From Cephalopachus bancanus (Eukaryota > Chordata > Mammalia > Primates > Tarsiidae), in the NCBI GenBank assembly GCA_027257055.1, contig JAPVLO010000044.1, positions 558,001 to 622,000 of the forward strand: a DNA stretch of 64,000 nucleotides, written 5' to 3'. Each line of letters opens with the position of its first letter. The stretch's first letter is position 1. Made by a program: the position numbers and the translations under genes. The notes beneath the pieces are model-generated. The model was not told the origin of the DNA. It saw only the letters and a program-made list of their open reading frames with translations, and did not search any database. Shown in pieces: positions 58,291-64,000 of this stretch.

Positions 58291-59515
58291 AGACACACGT
58301 GGCAGATGGATTTGCATATTCCGAGGAGAGTGGCATAGGAGGGCAAAGCGTATGTGACTGAAACTTGTAAGCTGGTGTTGGTTATGCAGAAATGTGTGAC
58401 AGATCAAATGGTCCTCTCAAGTGTCTATTAGATAGGCAATAAGAACGACAGTGTAGCTGGGTAACATCTTTTAACTGACTATAAATCACTTTGTTTATAA
58501 ACAAGAAAAGCTGTGCTCTTTTATGTGATGCCTTTTTTATTTATTCAGGCTATACCTACAATATGTGAATCAAACTGTTTAATGAATCCTGGGACATACT
58601 GATGACTGTAAACTGGCCTCTCTGAGTCATAGAAAATGGCCTTATTTCTCCATAAGTGAGTAAACCACACTTCCAGGCTATTTGAACTTCTGAAACCCTA
58701 AAAATAAAAAGCACAGTTGTAACTACCTGAAATATGAAGATCCAGTTTCATACAAACATTTGTATGATGTGAATAGTTGATGGCATTTTTTTGTCATGAA
58801 AAAAATAATGTAAATCACAGACTTTTGCCAAAGCTCTTATTTTTTTTTCCTAAATCTCTCCAGAAAGAAAAATGCAAGTGATTAGACACAATTATTGACT
58901 CATTTCCACTTTTTATCCATGGCTTCTCCAAATCAAAACACAGTATATGTTGTAACAATATTTATGACCACTGTTAGCCCATTATATTCATTCCAATTAG
59001 AAGAAATGTGAATATTATATTCCGTGTTTTGAGTGGCAAGTTTCGAAAAATAAAAACACTGTATTTTTAAAAGGGAAATGCACTTAAATGAAGACAGTTA
59101 TTACAAAAGTTAAGATTTAAAAAGAAAAAGCAAGAGTTTTTATTATGATGTAATACCAGTAGAATATTTAAAAGTCACATCACATCTGAATAATCAATGT
59201 AAATATTTTCTTTCAAAGTTGTAAGTTTTCATATCATGTGTTGTAAAGTTTTCCTAAATGAGGCTTTAACGTAAACACTGGTGTCATAAACCATTCATTG
59301 CTACGTTGCTTATTGTGTTTTTATGCTGTTTTATACTTTTTTATGAGTTACGATAGCAGCAATTAAGTTGTTTGTATTTTGCTTAACTAAAACAAAAATG
59401 CTTTTATCTTACTATAGAATAAACACATTTCAGTAAAAACTGTGGACTGTATTTTGATGCTACAACAAGGAAACTGTTCACTTTTCAAATAAAATGATAT
59501 GTCAAATTTCACTTT
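58291..59515 (+). other. TOX3: TOX3 3' UTR (probable extent)
   Basis: AT-rich, repeat-free sequence after the stop codon with AATAAA hexamers at 58703-58708, 59049-59054, 59418-59423 and 59488-59493. I take the last as the likely distal cleavage signal because nothing comparable follows for several hundred bases, but an earlier or later site is possible. Several ATTTA and TGTAAATA-type motifs (as near 59200-59210) are present, consistent with post-transcriptional regulation. The 3' limit is inference. Confidence 0.55.
59488..59493 (+). terminator. TOX3: Candidate distal polyadenylation signal AATAAA
   Basis: A canonical hexamer followed by 'atgatatgtcaaatttcacttttgattcc', where the T-rich end could act as a downstream element. 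Three earlier AATAAA sites lie at 58703, 59049 and 59418, so alternative polyadenylation is plausible. Confidence 0.4.
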
Positions 59516-59844
59516 TGATTCCTTGAATACATATAAGATGGGCAAGTATGCCACATACCAAGTTTTATTCAAGCCCAAGCATCAGCTTCCATTTTCAATT
59601 AGAAATATGATATTCATGCCTAAGAATTTGGATTGCACAGCCCATAAGCAGGGCTCTTAAAAAAACTGAAACAACCCATTGAAAATATTTTTGTAATTGT
59701 CTTTTTGTTAAGGTGCATGTACAAGGTAAGTATAGAGAAAAAGCCATTGTTTTCTATTTGGGGCTAGAGCTAGCTGGGCATTGTGTTGTTATTGCTATTA
59801 AAATGGATGGTGAATGCTAATTCTTAAGCCAAAATAATTATTTC

Positions 59845-60135
59845 AGTGCCCATTTCTTCCCCCCTTTTCTTGCTCTGTAGTAGATCCTCTTTGAGAGCAG
59901 TGTGACCACTATCCCCAGTTGTCTTGCATGATTAATTACAGCATCTGTCCTGTCAGAAGCTATAATGAAGAGGTCTTGATAAAAATTGCAAATTACCACT
60001 GGCAACAGTCTTAAACTGCTTATGATAAAATGAAAATTAAAAACAGCAAGTGTCAACCCTGACCAGAATCCTAATCTGGAAAGAATGAGGGCGTGCGTGG
60101 TGCTCTCCATAGCTGTGTGCAATACATTCAAAAAT
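59845..60135. promoter_or_regulatory. Candidate conserved non-coding element downstream of TOX3
   Basis: A repeat-free block with balanced composition containing ATGATTAATTAC, GCAAATTACC and ATGAAAATTAAAAA motifs. Homeodomain-type cores cluster within 150 bp. Open minus-strand frame of 97 codons has no recognisable protein. Inference. Confidence 0.25.
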
Positions 60136-61084
60136 AATGAAATATGGATTCCTTAAAGTTGTTGTTGTATTTCAGAGAATATTTACTGTATGTTGTGGGT
60201 TATGAATAATGAATCTTGCTTTCAATATTTCATAATCCTCTCATACTCTGTATTATGTACAAATATTGAACAGCAAGAGATTCTAATTATAAATTTATAG
60301 ATTTCTTGCTGTAGAAAAATTTATGTCTAAATTGAAGCTTTTCATAAGATGTATTAGTTGACAGGTATCAGTGTTCAAACAGTCTTAGAATGATGCCTAA
60401 TCACATGTACAAGGAGGCGATTGTATTCCACAAAGAAATGATCTGCTTGCATCAGACCCATCAGAAGCAGAGCTGATGGTAAGAGATTTTCCGTGAATTG
60501 AAACCAACATTACATAACAATAAGAACCATTTTATATTCTGTTGTGAAACCTTTAGACAAATGTCTTCAAAATTAATTGCTAAACTACAAGTGACAGTAA
60601 TTGTGTATTAGTTCTGTAATTGTCATTTTGAAAACCCATGAAGTATTGCTTGGAAAAAAATGTCACTAGTGATAAGACTTAATTGCAAGTGAAGTCTGTT
60701 TTCAACTGTTTGCAGTTAGAAGCAGGTGTTGTAACATCTATTAAATGATTTTATAAATCTTAGGTTTTATCGCATTTGATTAAATGCTGCTACACCACTG
60801 ATGGTCAATTCCAGGAAGGAAAAAAAAAAGTTTAATTACTACAGTTTAAAAAGTTAATCACCAGGCAAAACTATATATTTAAAATGTCAAAAGACTTGAA
60901 TCATGAAAAGAATTCCCTAGCCTTGTTACCAAATTATTTTTCTCAAGATTCACGAAAGCATATTATGAGTCAACATATCAGTTTACACATGTGACTGGTT
61001 TCTGTTTCTGAGACTTAAGTGCTCTTTTTTGTTGTTGTTGTTACAGGTCAGAAATAAATCAAGGTAATGAAAAATAGGCATGAG

Positions 61085-61530
61085 AAATGTGGTATCTGAT
61101 TAGTGTCACGCCTAAATGGCCTAAATGCCTTCCCTCTTAAGTGGTCTACAGACATTAAGGAGTCCTGTCCTCTCCGCCCCCACACCGATCCCCACCTCCC
61201 TCACACACACACCTGTCTCTCCGCCTGCCGTGTGGACATTATTTTATTGCTCTGGCTAAACGTGTTCTTTTCTGCATTAACCTGTACTGCCGTATGATGA
61301 AAGAACATAAGGAGTTTTCATTTTTAGCTGACACGGGGTCATTAGTTCCCGTCTCAAAGAACAAAAGCTTAAATGCCTTCGTGCAGCATAATTTCTGCAA
61401 TATATTACCACCTGACGGAGGTTTGAAGGCTTTCTAGACAGATGGATTAATATCTCAAGCTTAAGTAGGAGTCCTCCGCTGTGTCCATTCAGCGGGCTTT
61501 AGACATCTGAATGGTTTCTTTCCCATTTCT
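61085..61530. promoter_or_regulatory. Candidate conserved regulatory block downstream of TOX3
   Basis: Repeat-free sequence unlike its AT-rich surroundings, with scattered retained CpGs (cacgcc, tccgcccc, ccgcctgccg, acacgggg, cccgtctc, ttcgtgc, gacggagg, ctccgctg, agcgggc). It also holds an AACAAAAG SOX-type site and a GGATTAATAT homeodomain-type site in 61340-61455. Typical of developmental enhancers, but unproven. Confidence 0.3.
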
Positions 61531-61987
61531 CACTTCATGGAGCATTTTTCAGCACTGGACTTCAATCTAACCTTTCCTTCCCCCCACCCCCTTTGTTTGG
61601 CTTTTGTTTTGCAACAGCTGTTATTATCGTTTTTGGTCAGCTGTGATTGCTGGAGGCAAAATAGGACCAGATGGTGTTTTGCTATGCATGAATGGAGAGT
61701 TAGAGGAGTTGGGATTGAATAGGCCAAGTTTGAATGGTGTCTATGCACCACCTGCCTGCCTTAGCTGTGGCGTACACATCACAGTAGCATGATCCGTCTC
61801 AGACCTACTGGAATTGGATGGGAAAGTAGAGAGCTGGGGTGGATTTTCCCCATATTTATTGATCTTCCATGCACTAACAGAATAATGCAGTGTACAGTCA
61901 ATTTGAGTTAATTGGATATGACACAGCGTAGACATGTAATCTATCACTCTAGAATTCTGGTTCTCTTTAAGGATCTGACTGCTCCCC

Positions 61988-61989
<2 letters not shown>

Positions 61990-62030
<41 letters not shown>
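61990..62030. repeat. (CA)n microsatellite
   Basis: A perfect run of about 20 CA units, the longest simple repeat in the window and likely polymorphic. Confidence 0.95.
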
Positions 62031-62032
<2 letters not shown>

Positions 62033-62799
62033 GTAGCAAAAAATAATGGGCTAAATAGGCACAAGTTTTAAAATCTGTCTAAAATAGCAGACTTGGGAGT
62101 CTGAGGTTGAGATTTTGAGAAGGAGAAGATACTTTAAGATGTAAATAATGTGAGGTAAAGAAAACCTACAATTCTGAAATGAATAGAAAGCTCTCATATT
62201 TGTAGGTTATTCATCAAACATGGTACATTTATAAGAAATGTGCCTTAATAAAAAAAGATACACAGACTTTAATTCTCTTAGAAAATATTCTTAACTATAT
62301 ACATTTTTTTTCTTCCTGTCTCAGTATAATCGGCTTTACTGATTATCCAAACTGACCTCAAGGATAAAGACTTTCCCTGAATTTTAAAGCTGGTGAATGA
62401 ATTTAACCTTTGTAGATTGTGATCCTACAGGTGTATGGGTTGTGTGTCAATGTGTGTTACTGAGGAAAAGCTTAGTCGTCTAGGAGATGTAGAGTCAGAC
62501 AGCTGCATTTGCCTAAGGTCCTAATTACTTAAATTTACTTATGCTACATGCAAAACACTGTGATAAGTCTCAAAGGAGATGAAAAAATAAACAGGGCCTT
62601 CTGTTTACTTTGTATATGTTTGAAGTTTTCCATAATAAAAATTTTAGAAAACTCATAAAATAACAAGGCCATTCCGAACTGTAGGTGCTTTCATTTTTCT
62701 ATTGGGGCGGGGAAGATATCCATCAGACAGTATGATTTGTGTGTCAACAAAAGATATATTTTAAAGTGTGTTTTTTAGTCTAAGAAAACTAAAATTCAT

Positions 62800-63215
62800 T
62801 TAGGAAGGGGAACGATTGTGACTGATTAGGGGTATTAGGGAGAGCTGCATGAAATTATTAGCATTTGAGATGTGCCTTGAAAGTTGTGGAGGATTTCAGT
62901 AGACTGAGATGGAAGTCATCCTGGTAGAAGTAGAAGATATCTCCAGCAAGGCGAGAGCAGAGAAAAGCCATTCAGGTTGAAAGCAGAGGCACCTCAACAC
63001 AGCAGTAAAGAATCTAGGACAATTGGGCACAGCACTTCCATGGAGGTGGCTAGGAAAAATACTAGAAATGAAGTTTGGGGTCAGATTTGTAGACTGTCAG
63101 GGACTTACGATGAACTCAAAAGGCACCGAAGGCATCCGAGTAGACAAGGTATGGGTCAGAGTTGATTGAATGTATGAAGGATTTTATCTAATATTTTAGA
63201 AGGGAGTAACAAGTT
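62800..63215 (+). repeat. L2-like fragment
   Basis: G/A-rich text such as 'gagatgtgccttgaaagttgtggaggatttcagtagac' and 'ggtcagatttgtagactgtcagggacttacgatgaactc...gaatgtatgaaggattttatctaatattttagaagggag' has the order of the L2 segment seen at 23.3-24.2 kb. The 62-codon frame inside is not a gene. Confidence 0.45.
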
Positions 63216-63714
63216 GGCACTGAAGGCTGAAAGAAAAATGGAAAAAGAGCCCCACTTGAAAATGTAAAATGTATCTCAATATTTAATAATTCACATGCAT
63301 AAGTAAAGCCATTGCTTTATGTTCTCTCTTACACCACTCCCACCTTCTGGTGCTAGAACACCTCGACAAAGTCGAATGAACCCTTTTTTTTTTTTTTGGT
63401 AGCAACTGTAGAATAAGCCTTATCCTTCCATTAGCATCAAGAGGGAGATCATTTTCTGTGTTTCTGCTGTGAAAAGAAAGCTATTTTCACTACTGGTAAA
63501 AAGTACCTCTCGGTGCTTGAACTCAAACGTGATGAATGATGAAAAGAAGTCCTTGCTTTGTTGCTGAGTAAAACCTCAGGCAGCACTGGGAGGGATGTTG
63601 GTTATGGTCTCAATTTAATTTCAAAGAAGAACCTTCACAGATAGAAAACGTGAATGTGGATGTATCCTTCTTAGCAAAGGAATAATGCTCTTTTGTAAAA
63701 CATCTCATTATCCC

Positions 63715-63895
63715 TAGCATTTGTATAGCACTCTGTACTTTTCAAAGCAGTTTTCTGTAGATGACTTCATTTGATTCCCTCTCTGGATAGGGCAGGAGCT
63801 AACCTCCTGTAACAAATTAGGAAACTGAGGCACAGAAAGAGTTGTGGCTTGTTCCAGTATCTGTTTGCTTATAAGAGGCACAGCTGGAAATAGTA
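63715..63895 (-). repeat. MIR SINE
   Basis: 'agcatttgtatagcactctgtacttttcaaagc', 'acaaattaggaaactgaggcacagaaag', 'ataagaggcacagctggaaatag' are MIR/MIR3-type blocks in order. Confidence 0.7.
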
Positions 63896-64000
63896 TGGAA
63901 ATTTCATCACTCTAGGTCTCTTTTTATTTGGTATGCAGATAGATGTCAAATATTTGTATATGTGTGGTATATGCAATTGGTGTATATTTATGTCTATCAC

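Larger units (their letters stand above)
59516..64000. other. Downstream intergenic region
   Basis: No further gene is visible after the TOX3 3' UTR. 60140-61080 is AT-rich and unassigned. 61085-61530 is a motif-rich block, 61990-62030 a CA repeat, 62800-63210 L2-like and 63715-63895 MIR. In mammals this side of TOX3 is a gene desert, which fits. Confidence 0.6.

Noticed and set aside
61741..62064. 107-codon minus-strand frame with a long Cys-Val repeat
   Set aside because: The Cys-Val run is just the translated CA microsatellite at 61990-62030.
1..64000. CRISPR arrays, operons, phage or plasmid features, tRNA, snRNA or 5S genes
   Set aside because: I read both strands for spaced direct repeats, A/B-box tRNA cores and U6/5S starts and saw none. 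The spliced gene and primate repeats exclude a prokaryotic origin.

Overview
This is a vertebrate nuclear genomic window from a primate. It carries the 3' part of TOX3 (TOX high mobility group box family member 3) on the + strand. The sequence is AT-rich and intron-dominated, with consensus GT-AG splice junctions and a typical mammalian repeat load: L1, L2, MIR, MER5A-type hAT elements, a MaLR solo LTR and Alu. The Alu-related copies place it in primates. They share differences from the human AluJ/S consensus, and there are only four in 64 kb, so a non-anthropoid primate such as a tarsier is my tentative guess. No bacterial-style operons, CRISPR arrays or phage genes are present.

Layout: 1-29993 is the distal part of intron 1; exon 1, with the promoter and start codon, lies upstream of the window. 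Coding exons are exon 2 (29994-30059), exon 3 (34005-34259), exon 4 (47246-47514), exon 5 (51443-51670), exon 6 (53542-53622) and exon 7 (57544-58290, including the stop). All internal junctions are phase 0. The HMG box is split between exons 5 and 6, preceded by a lysine-rich nuclear localisation stretch. Exon 7 encodes the glutamine-rich C-terminus. The 3' UTR follows to about 59.5 kb, with four AATAAA signals. From there to 64000 is downstream intergenic sequence.

The two most notable observations are both at exon 4. First, the exon is 269 nt instead of the 270 nt needed for the TOX3 frame: one base is missing near 47285-47292, giving an in-frame TGA at 47291-47293. This is either an assembly error or a real frameshift. 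Second, a retrocopy of the 3' end of 28S rRNA (46778-47134, with an A12 tail and 10-bp target-site duplications) sits in sense orientation only 89 bp upstream of exon 4.

Other transposition records are clear: a 5'-truncated L1 end with a perfect 14-bp duplication at the start of the window, an antisense L1 fragment with a perfect 13-bp duplication and a possible twin-priming scar, and a mariner-type internal-deletion element that retains the last codons of its transposase. Several repeat-free, motif-rich intronic and downstream blocks are flagged as candidate conserved regulatory elements. No other protein-coding gene is supported; the remaining open reading frames are chance or lie in repeats.
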